Shown here: piece by piece, positions 1 to 7,854 of the stretch
Layout: each line of letters starts with the position of its first letter
Numbering within the stretch: the stretch's first letter is position 1
Virus record (IMG/VR): IMGVR_UViG_3300021197_001580
Coordinates: 1 to 48,115 of that record
Reading direction: 5' to 3' (one strand)
Origin: a virus
Length of the DNA: 48,115 nt
Made by a program: the position numbers and the translations under genes
The notes under the pieces: model-generated
Told to the model about the DNA's origin: nothing
The model's database searches: none
The model's input: the letters and a program-made list of their open reading frames with translations, nothing else

Positions 1-145
1 GCTGGGCAAAGGCACAGCGGCAAGTAGTAACGCGCCTACGAGAAGGACTGGTTTTCGACGTTGTAGAGAGGACAGGAGAACACGCCAGGATGACCAGAAA
101 CCTAGGACAAGAACACTCATATGTTATAACTCCGCGACTAAGAAC
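1..145. other. Left-end stretch without a convincing gene
   Basis: No convincing gene. A frame from 90 to 365 (91 codons) has a possible Shine-Dalgarno site far upstream, but its product has no recognisable pattern and it overlaps a better candidate at 146-352. If the window is a complete circular or permuted genome, this stretch joins the right end (47858-48115) and forms the divergent control region between the two transcription blocks. I see no strong sigma-70 promoter here. Confidence 0.3.
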
Positions 146-352
146 ATGTCAAGTAAGAATTGGGCTGCAAATACAAGTATTGCACATGCTACGAGGAAGT
201 ACAGACCTGACCTATCCATGCAAAAAAGTATACGAAAAGTTTACAAGTACGTCAACGAGAATAAAACGTACATGCAACGCAAAAACTTACACCTGCACAC
301 CTATACTTTTTGTGATTTCCCGGCTAAACTTAAACGTAAGTTCAACAGATGA
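146..352 (+). CDS. Small basic protein, hypothetical
   Basis: A 68-residue product rich in Lys, Arg, Tyr and His (about residues 17-68), which would suit nucleic-acid binding. No family is recognised. The Shine-Dalgarno site is weak, so this is a tentative gene. The stop is TGA followed by C, a context known to be leaky, and the same frame stays open for 85 more codons to a TAG at 608-610. Those codons have no canonical start except late ones. The local sequence looks more AT-rich than the structural genes downstream. Confidence 0.35.
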   Translation: MSSKNWAANTSIAHATRKYRPDLSMQKSIRKVYKYVNENKTYMQRKNLHLHTYTFCDFPAKLKRKFNR

Positions 353-610
353 CGTTACGAAGTAACAGAAACATCCGCAAGGACGCAGCGGTCGTCTAGA
401 CCAAGCGAGTACCGAGGACATGTTATATCAAAACGTATACGTTCACTAGCTGGAAGAGCTTTATTAACACTGTCTCGTTGGCTTCGTCCTACTCGCCCTC
501 TCATATGTCTATGGGCGCTCGCGGACGTGCTCGCTTGGCGCCTTGGGGGCGCCGCTGCGCACGCCACGCTCCGCAACTGCTTGCATTATTTAGTTGTATG
601 TTGTATATAG
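353..610 (+). other. Open frame without a normal start, continuing from the gene at 146
   Basis: This is 85 sense codons in the frame of the 146-352 gene, beginning directly after its TGA and ending in TAG. The second half is hydrophobic and Trp/Leu-rich and could be a membrane segment. There is no ATG; the only GTG lies about 27 codons from the end. It could be a read-through extension, a gene with an unusual start, or a chance open frame. The inverted repeat GGCGCC-N5-GGCGCC at 537-553 lies inside it. Confidence 0.2.
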
Positions 611-615
611 ATGCT

Positions 616-810
616 ATGCGCTGGAACGGAACTAAGCAATATGTCTCATACGAAGTGACTGCTCACCGTACGACAGCTCGTATGTTATGGATGCCTACTC
701 TATGCTATTTGCAGGGTTCATATCGAGCTGAGTACCGTTGGTTAGAGTATGCTTACATTGAGCAGATTTGGCGGGGCGGCAAATGGGTAGATCAAGGCTG
801 GACCAACTAG
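616..810 (+). CDS. Small aromatic-rich protein, hypothetical
   Basis: A 64-residue product rich in Trp and Tyr, with a charged C-terminus. ATG 616 was chosen because it sits just after the TAG at 608-610; ATG 598 and TTG 478 are in-frame alternatives. None has a good Shine-Dalgarno site. The stop is 3 bases before the next gene, which supports an operon. Function is unknown. Confidence 0.45.
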   Translation: MRWNGTKQYVSYEVTAHRTTARMLWMPTLCYLQGSYRAEYRWLEYAYIEQIWRGGKWVDQGWTN

Positions 811-813
811 CAT

Positions 814-1017
814 ATGAAGCATAAAAATAGACACGAAGAGATAGACTATCACGCCCAGACCTTCAACTTGCACACGCAGTTTCTCGAAGACATGATCTGG
901 GAGTCGAAGCGCAAGAACAACGCTGGTATCGTGCGCACGCTCGAAGACATGTCCGAGGCCGAGATCGTGGCCTTAGAGCAGCTATATGGCGCGAAGGTTA
1001 TACGACCTGATGGATAG
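814..1017 (+). CDS. Small charged helical protein, hypothetical
   Basis: A 67-residue, mostly helical, charged product with no recognised family. Its TAG overlaps the start of the next gene by 8 bases. Position just before the packaging genes makes a small packaging or regulatory helper possible, but nothing in the sequence proves it. Confidence 0.6.
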   Translation: MKHKNRHEEIDYHAQTFNLHTQFLEDMIWESKRKNNAGIVRTLEDMSEAEIVALEQLYGAKVIRPDG

Positions 1018-1567
1018 TGAGCTCGTAAACTATATAGGCGAGTTTCCAGAGGTCCCAGACGCACAGAGACCGCGCAAGCTCTATGTGAACTATGCGGTGC
1101 CGCCGAGTATCGAGGCCACGGTCACTGATAAGGGCTGGCAAGTGCAAGATATTCGCTTGCTGGACGAGCTCGAAGCTGTTGCGGCCACACTTGAGGGCGT
1201 CAGAACGGGCAGTATTGCGCTAGATGGCCGAATTCAGCGCTTCTTAGAGCTCGAACAGCGCATATATGAGAAGGGCGGAGTCCCAGACGCGGACGATAGC
1301 GACATCAAGACCCCTGTCGAGGACTTATTGGGCTTCAATCAGCGCCCAGATGTCAATCTGGCCACTGGTGAGACCAAAACTAACGTTAAGATCAAGAAGA
1401 AGCGTAAGGGGCATGGCCTGCTCGTAGGCAACGCGGTCAAGAACCGTATCAAGCAGCTGCGTAAGGCCGGCCAAGAGAAAGACGCTAAATGGATAGAGTC
1501 AAAGCTCGCAAAGGGTGATAAAATATTATCATCAGAAGCCCCGACAGTGAAAAAAGGTAAGAAATAG
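1010..1567 (+). CDS. Hypothetical protein, candidate small terminase
   Basis: A 185-residue product (from ATG 1010; ATG 986 is an in-frame alternative). It has a long helical centre (about 60-95) and a strongly basic C-terminal third with several KKxRK-type clusters. It lies two genes upstream of the large terminase, the usual place for the small DNA-recognition subunit, and the basic tail would fit DNA binding. I see no clear helix-turn-helix, so the small terminase role is an inference from position only. It ends one base before the next gene. Confidence 0.7.
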   Translation: MDSELVNYIGEFPEVPDAQRPRKLYVNYAVPPSIEATVTDKGWQVQDIRLLDELEAVAATLEGVRTGSIALDGRIQRFLELEQRIYEKGGVPDADDSDIKTPVEDLLGFNQRPDVNLATGETKTNVKIKKKRKGHGLLVGNAVKNRIKQLRKAGQEKDAKWIESKLAKGDKILSSEAPTVKKGKK

Positions 1568-1568
1568 A

Positions 1569-1952
1569 ATGGCCAATAATGTTCGCTTAGCGCTGAAAGC
1601 AGTGCTTAGTACAAATACCGACTATACTGCACCTAATAGCCAGATCAGGGCCTTAGAATGGACTGGCACCCCCACCGAGTTCAGAGGGCCTAGCGTTCAG
1701 AGCGTTGGCACCTCTAGTGAGACCTTAGTGGCTGCGAATGCGCTGGCTTCGGCCTCGCTTATCTATGTGCGTAACCTTGACGCTACGAACTTCGTAACGC
1801 TCATCTTCAGCAATGACGCGGGCAGTGTCACGCATAAGCTCGCTGCTGGCGGTACGGACTTCATCTGCACAACTGACGTCGTATCTACGGCCGCAGTTAC
1901 CTGCACGGCTGATACGGCAGCGTGTCTCGTTGAATTCTTCCTACTGAGCTAA
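1569..1952 (+). CDS. Small beta-rich virion-like protein
   Basis: A 127-residue Thr/Ser/Ala/Val-rich protein with alternating hydrophobic strands, typical of a beta-sandwich virion or decoration protein. It resembles in style the proteins at 9169, 9560 and 11220. AAGGTAAGAA serves as Shine-Dalgarno and the spacer ends in ATAGA directly before ATG, a leader pattern repeated elsewhere in this phage. It sits between the presumed small terminase and TerL, an unusual place for a structural gene. Confidence 0.75.
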   Translation: MANNVRLALKAVLSTNTDYTAPNSQIRALEWTGTPTEFRGPSVQSVGTSSETLVAANALASASLIYVRNLDATNFVTLIFSNDAGSVTHKLAAGGTDFICTTDVVSTAAVTCTADTAACLVEFFLLS

Positions 1953-1954
1953 GT

Positions 1955-3880
1955 TTGACACCTATCGAAGCGCTGGATAAAGCGCGTGAAATCGTGCGCC
2001 AAGGTACGGGCAAAGAGCCTGAGGAGCACAATACCGAGAACTTCTTGGAGTTCGCGGACTTAGTCACGCAAGTCTTGCAATATGGCTGGACCAAGCAGCA
2101 GCGCGATGAGTGCCCTTGGCTACCTGAGTTTGCTCTCACCTTCAAGAAAACGAAGGATGACTTCTCTAACATGGTATCGAGAGATCCCATGATGCTGTAT
2201 ACGCCGCGGAATGATGTAGCCCTTGAATTCCATAAAAGCCCTGCATTCCTTCGATACTTCCGCGCAGGCAACCGAACCAGCAAGACGCAGTCGGGCGTGG
2301 CCGAGCACTACTGGCTGACGACAGGCCAGCACCCATATCGCAAGTTCCCTCAAGAGGTGAACAGCTCGTTCATCGTAGCAGGCCTTCCCTTCACGAAGTA
2401 TGCGCCCATGGTCTTCGAGGCCAAGTTCATCTCTGGTGGCGGTGCTGAGGGCGACAATCCCCTTGCGCCCATGTTCCCTGAGGGCGGTAAATGGCTCTAT
2501 CACTACGATGCGCGCAAGTATATCATCACGATCGCATGCCCTAAGTGCGCTGAGAAGGGCATGGCCCAGCGCTGCACCCACAAGAAGCGCAAGATCGCCC
2601 TGTTCTCGTCTGAGAGCTCGGTCGACATTATGGAGGGCTTCGCGGCTTCTATGGCCCATTTCGATGAACACGTGGGCGAGGAGTTCTATACTGCGGCCAG
2701 ACAACGCATTGCGTCAGTCAAGGGCAGTTGCATGATCGTGACCGGTACGCCGCTCCATGGGCCCGAGAGCTGGGAGACGCGCTTGCTCGCCGATAGGGCT
2801 GATGGCAACCCAGCTGAGAATAAGGTAGTAAAAGGCGACGCTAATAGCGCGCCCTACGTCACGATGCACCAGGTCAGCCAATATGACGGCAATGTCGTCG
2901 ATAAGACCTTCATTGACATGCAGATCGCTGACATGGACGATTTCGAGATCTCAGCGCGTATTATGGGCATACCAGCGCCTTTGGCCAAGAATCCGGTCTT
3001 TGATCGCCATATCCTCATGGCGCTCTCGAAGCGAGCTCGTGGCCCTGAATATGTCAAATTGGACATCAAGCCAGGCGAGACCTTAGAGCACGCAGTATAT
3101 CCTACCGATATCGAGGCCTTCGAATCACATCCGCCCATGAAGAACGATCGGAGCTTTACGGGCCTTAGGGTGTGGGAAAGGCCTTTACCACGCACTCAGT
3201 ACATCATTGGCATCGATACAGCAGCAGGCCTGACAGGGCGCGATGCTAGCTGTGCAACCGTGTTCAGGGTCTTCCCAGATGCTGGCGGTAGGCACAAGTT
3301 CAGGCAGGTCGCGCAGTTCCATGGTTGGGCTGGCATCCATGACTACGCCGAAGAGTGCAAGAAGCTAGGCCTTTGGTACAATAGTGCCCTTCTGATCGTG
3401 GAGCTTACCGGTGGCCTTGGGCGCGCTGTGGTTGAGCACCTTAAGCGGCATCTCTTCTACTCGAACATTTTCCGCGATACGTCGCAGCCCGAGCAGTTCG
3501 AGCCGGGCCTGAGTTCGCGCTTGGGCGTCGATACGAACGCGGGTACGAAACCAGCTATGGTGGCTGTCTCTCAGCAGCTCCTGAAGGAGCGTAGGCTGGA
3601 CATCCCATGTGCGGATACCATCCGAGAACTTACGGCCTTTGAGCAGGAACGTACGGAGTCTGGGCTCAATGTGCGCTATAGAGGCGCTGCAGGCAGCCAT
3701 GATGACCGTACGATGTCCTTGATTATTGCTATCTCTGTGGGCGCCACAAGTCCGATGATCTATTTTGACCCTGAGGAAATCGTGATAGAATCGAGAGGAA
3801 AGCAGTATTCCGAGGAATGGCAGGAATTGCATGACGAGATCAAGCGCACATCAGCCGAGCATGGTAACCCTTTCGCGTAG
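1955..3880 (+). CDS. terL: Terminase large subunit (packaging ATPase-nuclease)
   Basis: The packaging motor that cuts concatemeric DNA and drives it through the portal. The 641-residue product starts at TTG 1955, two bases after the previous stop. The ATPase half has a P-loop at about 105-111 (GNRTSKT, with Ser where Gly is usual before Lys), Walker B FDEH at 236-239 and a GTP coupling motif near 264. The nuclease half has the RNase H-like acids D421 (IIGIDTAAG), E483 (LLIVELTG) and a late HDD near 590. A Cys/His cluster (C195, C198, C207, H209) lies between Walker A and B and may bind zinc. The portal follows two small genes later. Confidence 0.96.
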   Translation: MTPIEALDKAREIVRQGTGKEPEEHNTENFLEFADLVTQVLQYGWTKQQRDECPWLPEFALTFKKTKDDFSNMVSRDPMMLYTPRNDVALEFHKSPAFLRYFRAGNRTSKTQSGVAEHYWLTTGQHPYRKFPQEVNSSFIVAGLPFTKYAPMVFEAKFISGGGAEGDNPLAPMFPEGGKWLYHYDARKYIITIACPKCAEKGMAQRCTHKKRKIALFSSESSVDIMEGFAASMAHFDEHVGEEFYTAARQRIASVKGSCMIVTGTPLHGPESWETRLLADRADGNPAENKVVKGDANSAPYVTMHQVSQYDGNVVDKTFIDMQIADMDDFEISARIMGIPAPLAKNPVFDRHILMALSKRARGPEYVKLDIKPGETLEHAVYPTDIEAFESHPPMKNDRSFTGLRVWERPLPRTQYIIGIDTAAGLTGRDASCATVFRVFPDAGGRHKFRQVAQFHGWAGIHDYAEECKKLGLWYNSALLIVELTGGLGRAVVEHLKRHLFYSNIFRDTSQPEQFEPGLSSRLGVDTNAGTKPAMVAVSQQLLKERRLDIPCADTIRELTAFEQERTESGLNVRYRGAAGSHDDRTMSLIIAISVGATSPMIYFDPEEIVIESRGKQYSEEWQELHDEIKRTSAEHGNPFA

Positions 3881-3886
3881 GTAATA

Positions 3887-4267
3887 ATGGAACTAGTTCT
3901 CTTTGCAGGCATCAGCGTATTGCTGACCGTGGCCTTATCGATCAACACCTACATGGGCCTACAGCATGCCCGCGGCGAGAGCACGAGAGTTGCTGCTATG
4001 GCCACAGAGGCTATGGAGCTCATCAAGGCCGAGTCCTTAGAACGCAAGGTAGAGCAGGACGCGCGCCGAGACGAGCACAAGGTCTATCTCGCAGCCCAGC
4101 TCGACGCTATTGACGCGACCAAGAACAAACCGACATCACCAGAAGAACTACTCGATTTCGACCCTGAACATCCCGTACAGCTCTATGAGGGCGAGAACGG
4201 CAAGTTTTACGAGCGCGGCCAGCTAGAGAACTTAGATGGCACGCCCTTCGATATGGATAGCATGTAA
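3887..4267 (+). CDS. Small membrane-anchored protein, hypothetical
   Basis: A 126-residue product with one N-terminal transmembrane helix (about 2-24), then a charged helical stretch (about 28-75) and an acidic C-terminus. Topology suggests a single-pass inner-membrane protein with a coiled-coil body. The stop overlaps the next start (TAATG). It lies between TerL and portal; its role is unknown. Confidence 0.8.
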   Translation: MELVLFAGISVLLTVALSINTYMGLQHARGESTRVAAMATEAMELIKAESLERKVEQDARRDEHKVYLAAQLDAIDATKNKPTSPEELLDFDPEHPVQLYEGENGKFYERGQLENLDGTPFDMDSM

Positions 4268-4440
4268 TGTACGAACAGCCCCCAATGCAGCCACAAGCAC
4301 CGGAAGAGGAGCAGGAGCAGGACGCCTCTGAGGTCCGAGACCAGCTCCAGCAGCTCTTGCTTGAACAGCACCGCAAGCTCATGAGCCGCTCTAAGCTATG
4401 GCAAGAGCAGGCCCGCCTGATGAAAAAGCAGGTCTTTTAA
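4267..4440 (+). CDS. 57-residue Gln/Glu-rich helical protein
   Basis: A short gene with TAATG overlaps on both sides (start at 4267, stop TAA 4438-4440 shared with the portal start). The product begins with a Pro/Gln/Glu segment and continues as an amphipathic helix rich in Gln, Leu and Lys, likely a coiled coil. Its position between TerL and portal and the tight coupling support a real gene. Function is unknown. Confidence 0.75.
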   Translation: MYEQPPMQPQAPEEEQEQDASEVRDQLQQLLLEQHRKLMSRSKLWQEQARLMKKQVF

Positions 4441-6767
4441 TGCCCCAGGACATGGACTCAGTTGACCCAACCGGCATTGCCGATGGGTACATCCCAGCAG
4501 ATACACAGTTCACGCAGGAAGAGGACTACGACAAGCTCTCTGCGTCTGTGACTGCGCTCTATCATCACGCCCACGAGCATAGGCTCATCTTCGAGCGCGA
4601 GTGGGAGCTCTTCCGTCTGTACTTGAAGGGCGAGCAGCTCTTGCTCCGTGACCGCGAGACGGGCGATATCGTTCGCCTAGCGCATCAGGACAACAAGCGC
4701 CTTTACAGCCTGAACAACCAGCTTAGGGTCGCGCATCGTTCGCTCGTGGGCAAGATGTCGCGCATCAATCCGTCCTTCGATGTGCTGCCAGCTACGATGG
4801 ACTATGACGAGCGCCATGGTGCCGAGGTCGCTGAGGCCTGGCTAGAGCTCTTCAGACGCAAGCAGAAGATGAACATCAAGTTCATCGAGATGAACGAACA
4901 GTCGAGTTCCACAGGTACATCGTGCGCTCAGCTCTATTGGGACCCAGGCGCTGGCCGTAGGATGGCCTTCTGTGAGACTTGTGGGTCATCTGCCGAAGAG
5001 GATATGATTGGCGAGCCCTGCGCTTCCTGTCAGGTCCAGAACGAGATGGAGGCCACACAGCAGAACATGGGCCTTATGGAGAAGTACGCAGGCGAAGAGC
5101 AAGAGTTTAGTGCTCTCGTTCAGCAGGGCATTATGGACCCTGAGATCGACCAGGCCCCGATGATGCCTGAGCCTATGGAGCCAGCACCGCCTCCGCCCAT
5201 GGAGCCGGCCTTCGAGGGCGATGTCTGTACGCGCGTGCTTGATATTCGCGATGTCTTCATCGAGCCTGGTGTGTTCGATGTCGAGGACTTCCGCTATGTC
5301 ATCATTCGTACAGTGGCGCCAGTTACGGAGCTTCGCAAGCGCTTCCCTGACTATGCCCTGCAGATCGACGCTGACGGCAAGCTCTCGACCGATAGGACCG
5401 CACAGCTCAGCTATACTTCGACCGATAATGGCAGCGCGTCCGAGTATTACAACGACCACAACTATGTATACGAATACCACGAGATGCCCACGACCAAGTA
5501 CCCCAAGGGCCGGATCGTATACATCGTCAATGACATCGTGGTCGAGCATATCGACGAAAGTCCATACTATGACCTGGGCCGACTGCCGTTCTACTTCTTC
5601 CGATGGACGCTGAATGCGGGCGAGTTCTGGGGCGAGAGCTTCATTGCTCAGGCCTGGCACCGTCAGAAGGAACTCAATCATATCGAGACCATCCAGCGCG
5701 AGTATGCTGAGCTCATCTCGCGCCCTAAGATCATGAACCCGATTGGGAACAGGGTCACGGCTGACGAAATCACAGCGACCACGGGCCAGATGATTGGCTA
5801 CAATGCCGCTGTGGGGCCTCCAGAGCCCATGATTCTGCCCACGCTACCCGTAGAGGTCTTCAATCGCTCTGTACAATTAGGGAGCGATATTCGTATGCAG
5901 GCTGCAATTACCGAGAACGAGTTCGGTATGACGCCGACTGACCCCAATGGCCGCGCTATGGCCATCATTGAGGCCGAGGCTGACCAGCAGTTGGGCCCGA
6001 TCACACAGAGGAACTTAGAGGAGTGGCGCTCGCTGCATAGCGGAGCTCTCTTGCTTGCCAAGGACCATTACTCACCTGAACGTATGTTCACTGTGGCTGG
6101 CGAGTCGCATGGCGCCAAGACCTACTCTTTCGAGGACATGGACTTGAAGGCCGGTTGGGACCTGCTGATTGAGCCTGATGACGGCCTTAGCAAGAATCGT
6201 GCCGTTCGACTGCAGCAGTCCATGGACATGCTCAATGCGGGCGTATTCATGGAAGAGACCCCTATGGGCCCGATGCCAGACATCAAGGGCTTCAAGGACG
6301 CAGCTAAGATCACATTGCCAGGTACTGGGCCCGACACTAAGGGTACCGAGTATGCCGCTGCTGAGGGGGCCTTGAAGCGCTTAGAGCAGGGCGAGATGCC
6401 TCAACCGCAGATCTTTGACGATGCTGTCATCTTCGAGGAAGTTTATCGGGGCTGGCTACGTGGCCCAGGACGCAAGCCTGATGCTGACCCGAATCTAGTC
6501 CAGCTCGTGACTGAGATCTGGATGTGGTACGGCGAGCTCGCTATGGCCGGTATGCCTCCAGGACCATTCCCAGGAGGCCCAGAGGGCGGAGGAGGCCAGG
6601 CCTCTCAAGCAGGCTCAGATCAAAGCGCTCCAGGCGGCAGTACGAACAACGCAGGGCATGTAGGCACAAATCAGCAGGGTGTAGCTGGTGAGGCCGAGCA
6701 GCAGGTAGGTCAGGCCGACCAAGCAGCTGAGGGCGCCGCAAGAGGAAATGCACCACATGAAGGCTAG
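4440..6767 (+). CDS. Portal protein
   Basis: The dodecameric head-vertex channel through which DNA enters and leaves. The 775-residue product starts at ATG 4440 (TAATG overlap); an in-frame ATG 14 codons upstream is less likely. Length, the helical N-terminal part, a central stem-like region and position between terminase and scaffold match podovirus portals. An insertion near 178-197 carries C178-x2-C181-x12-C194-x2-C197, a zinc-ribbon pattern, followed by a Met/Pro/Glu-rich linker. The last 65 residues are Gly/Gln/Ala-rich and probably disordered. The call rests on overall pattern and context. Confidence 0.9.
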   Translation: MPQDMDSVDPTGIADGYIPADTQFTQEEDYDKLSASVTALYHHAHEHRLIFEREWELFRLYLKGEQLLLRDRETGDIVRLAHQDNKRLYSLNNQLRVAHRSLVGKMSRINPSFDVLPATMDYDERHGAEVAEAWLELFRRKQKMNIKFIEMNEQSSSTGTSCAQLYWDPGAGRRMAFCETCGSSAEEDMIGEPCASCQVQNEMEATQQNMGLMEKYAGEEQEFSALVQQGIMDPEIDQAPMMPEPMEPAPPPPMEPAFEGDVCTRVLDIRDVFIEPGVFDVEDFRYVIIRTVAPVTELRKRFPDYALQIDADGKLSTDRTAQLSYTSTDNGSASEYYNDHNYVYEYHEMPTTKYPKGRIVYIVNDIVVEHIDESPYYDLGRLPFYFFRWTLNAGEFWGESFIAQAWHRQKELNHIETIQREYAELISRPKIMNPIGNRVTADEITATTGQMIGYNAAVGPPEPMILPTLPVEVFNRSVQLGSDIRMQAAITENEFGMTPTDPNGRAMAIIEAEADQQLGPITQRNLEEWRSLHSGALLLAKDHYSPERMFTVAGESHGAKTYSFEDMDLKAGWDLLIEPDDGLSKNRAVRLQQSMDMLNAGVFMEETPMGPMPDIKGFKDAAKITLPGTGPDTKGTEYAAAEGALKRLEQGEMPQPQIFDDAVIFEEVYRGWLRGPGRKPDADPNLVQLVTEIWMWYGELAMAGMPPGPFPGGPEGGGGQASQAGSDQSAPGGSTNNAGHVGTNQQGVAGEAEQQVGQADQAAEGAARGNAPHEG

Positions 6768-6783
6768 CTAATATCTCTATCTC

Positions 6784-6794
6784 TGATAGAATAA
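6784..6794 (+). promoter_or_regulatory. Possible extended -10 promoter before scaffold/capsid
   Basis: In the 66-base gap after the portal gene, TG-A-TAGAAT matches an extended -10 element (five of six bases of TATAAT). No good -35 is visible. Downstream lies an inverted repeat ATGCA-N5-TGCAT at about 6809-6823 and then the strong Shine-Dalgarno GGAGG of the scaffold gene. A boost of capsid-gene transcription here would make sense, but the match is weak and TAGAAT recurs at other gene starts. Confidence 0.3.
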
Positions 6795-6833
6795 CAACTA
6801 TTCGATTAATGCACGTAATGCATTGGAGGTTAT

Positions 6834-7853
6834 ATGAGTTCAGCAGGTTTTGCGTCTTCAGAAGAAGTCAGTTCCATGGCGCTCGAAGAGCTTTTTGACG
6901 GTGAGGCGGAAGCGGATCCAGTCGAAGGCGAAATCGACGCCGAGGCATTGTTTGAGGGCGATGAGCCCGCAGCTGAAGATTCACTGATTGATGAACTTAT
7001 AGACGACCCAGAGGCAGATGCCGAAGAGTTCCAAGACGACACTCTAGGACCGGATAGCGTTGATTCTGTTGAAGCGGAGGCTGCAGAGCCCGAGCCGTCA
7101 GAGCGCGAAAATGACCGCATCAGATCGCTGAGCGAGCGGGCTACAGCTGCTGAACATCAGGTAGAACTGATGAATCAGCAAATGCAGTTCCAAAACCAGC
7201 AATTTGAACAGCAGGCCGCCGCCAGAGCTCAGAGTTTTGAGGACAAGCTTCTTGCTCTGCAGACGCAGATTGCAGACTCACAGAAACCACGTCTCGAAGA
7301 CATGAGCCCGGCCGAACGCTACCAAGCGGAAACGTTGGCTAAGGCAGAGCGCGCAGCAGATGCACGCTACAGTAAGCGCTTCGAGGCAATGGACGGTGAG
7401 CTGCAGCGCTTGCAGCAACTCAGGGATACAGAAGCACGGAACGCAAAGCATGCCAAAGACATGCGTGTGCTCGAAGATGAAGTCGATGCCGTAGTTACTA
7501 AGCTGCATGCCGGATATAGCGATGAGCATAAACAAGCTCTGGCCGTGTCTGACAAGACCATGCTGATGAACTACGCGGCAGTTAACGGGTTGCGTCCCGA
7601 GGCGGCTATGGAGGGCTTCGTAAAGTGGAAGCAGCAGATTGCTTCTGCTGAGATCGCTCAACGAGGCCGAGTAAATAAAGCAAGACAAGCTAAGAACAAG
7701 AAAGTACCAGCAGCAGGCGCAAGACGCGCTTCGAGTGGTCCAGGGGCTGCTAAGCCTCCGCGGCCATCATATGCAGACATTAAAGCTGCTGGGTACGAGA
7801 ACTCATTAGAATGGGCTGCCGCGGGATCTCCTCCGGTACCTAAAAGGAAATAA
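6834..7853 (+). CDS. Scaffolding protein
   Basis: An assembly chaperone that templates the procapsid and then leaves or is degraded. The 339-residue product has a very acidic N-terminal third (Glu/Asp-rich to about 95), a long Gln/Glu/Ala coiled coil (about 96-210) and a basic C-terminus that could contact the coat. GGAGG stands 6 bases before ATG, the best ribosome site in this block. The position between portal and major capsid is the classical one for scaffolds. Confidence 0.88.
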   Translation: MSSAGFASSEEVSSMALEELFDGEAEADPVEGEIDAEALFEGDEPAAEDSLIDELIDDPEADAEEFQDDTLGPDSVDSVEAEAAEPEPSERENDRIRSLSERATAAEHQVELMNQQMQFQNQQFEQQAAARAQSFEDKLLALQTQIADSQKPRLEDMSPAERYQAETLAKAERAADARYSKRFEAMDGELQRLQQLRDTEARNAKHAKDMRVLEDEVDAVVTKLHAGYSDEHKQALAVSDKTMLMNYAAVNGLRPEAAMEGFVKWKQQIASAEIAQRGRVNKARQAKNKKVPAAGARRASSGPGAAKPPRPSYADIKAAGYENSLEWAAAGSPPVPKRK

Positions 7854-7854
7854 A

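Noticed and set aside
537-553. GGCGCC-N5-GGCGCC repeat as terminator or operator
   Set aside because: No T-tract, lies in a possible coding frame, and each arm is itself a palindrome, so chance is likely in GC-rich sequence.
355-576. 73-codon minus-strand frame in the left end
   Set aside because: Arg/Ala/Ser-rich translation of a GC-rich stretch, no ribosome site, opposite to local gene direction.
581-609. TTGCAT-N17-TATATA as promoter of the rightward block
   Set aside because: Only three or four bases match each box, and transcription would start on the next start codon. Not strong enough to list.
4986-5681. Long minus-strand open frame (231 codons) inside the portal gene
   Set aside because: Antisense shadow of a clear portal gene; the product looks unnatural and has no ribosome site.
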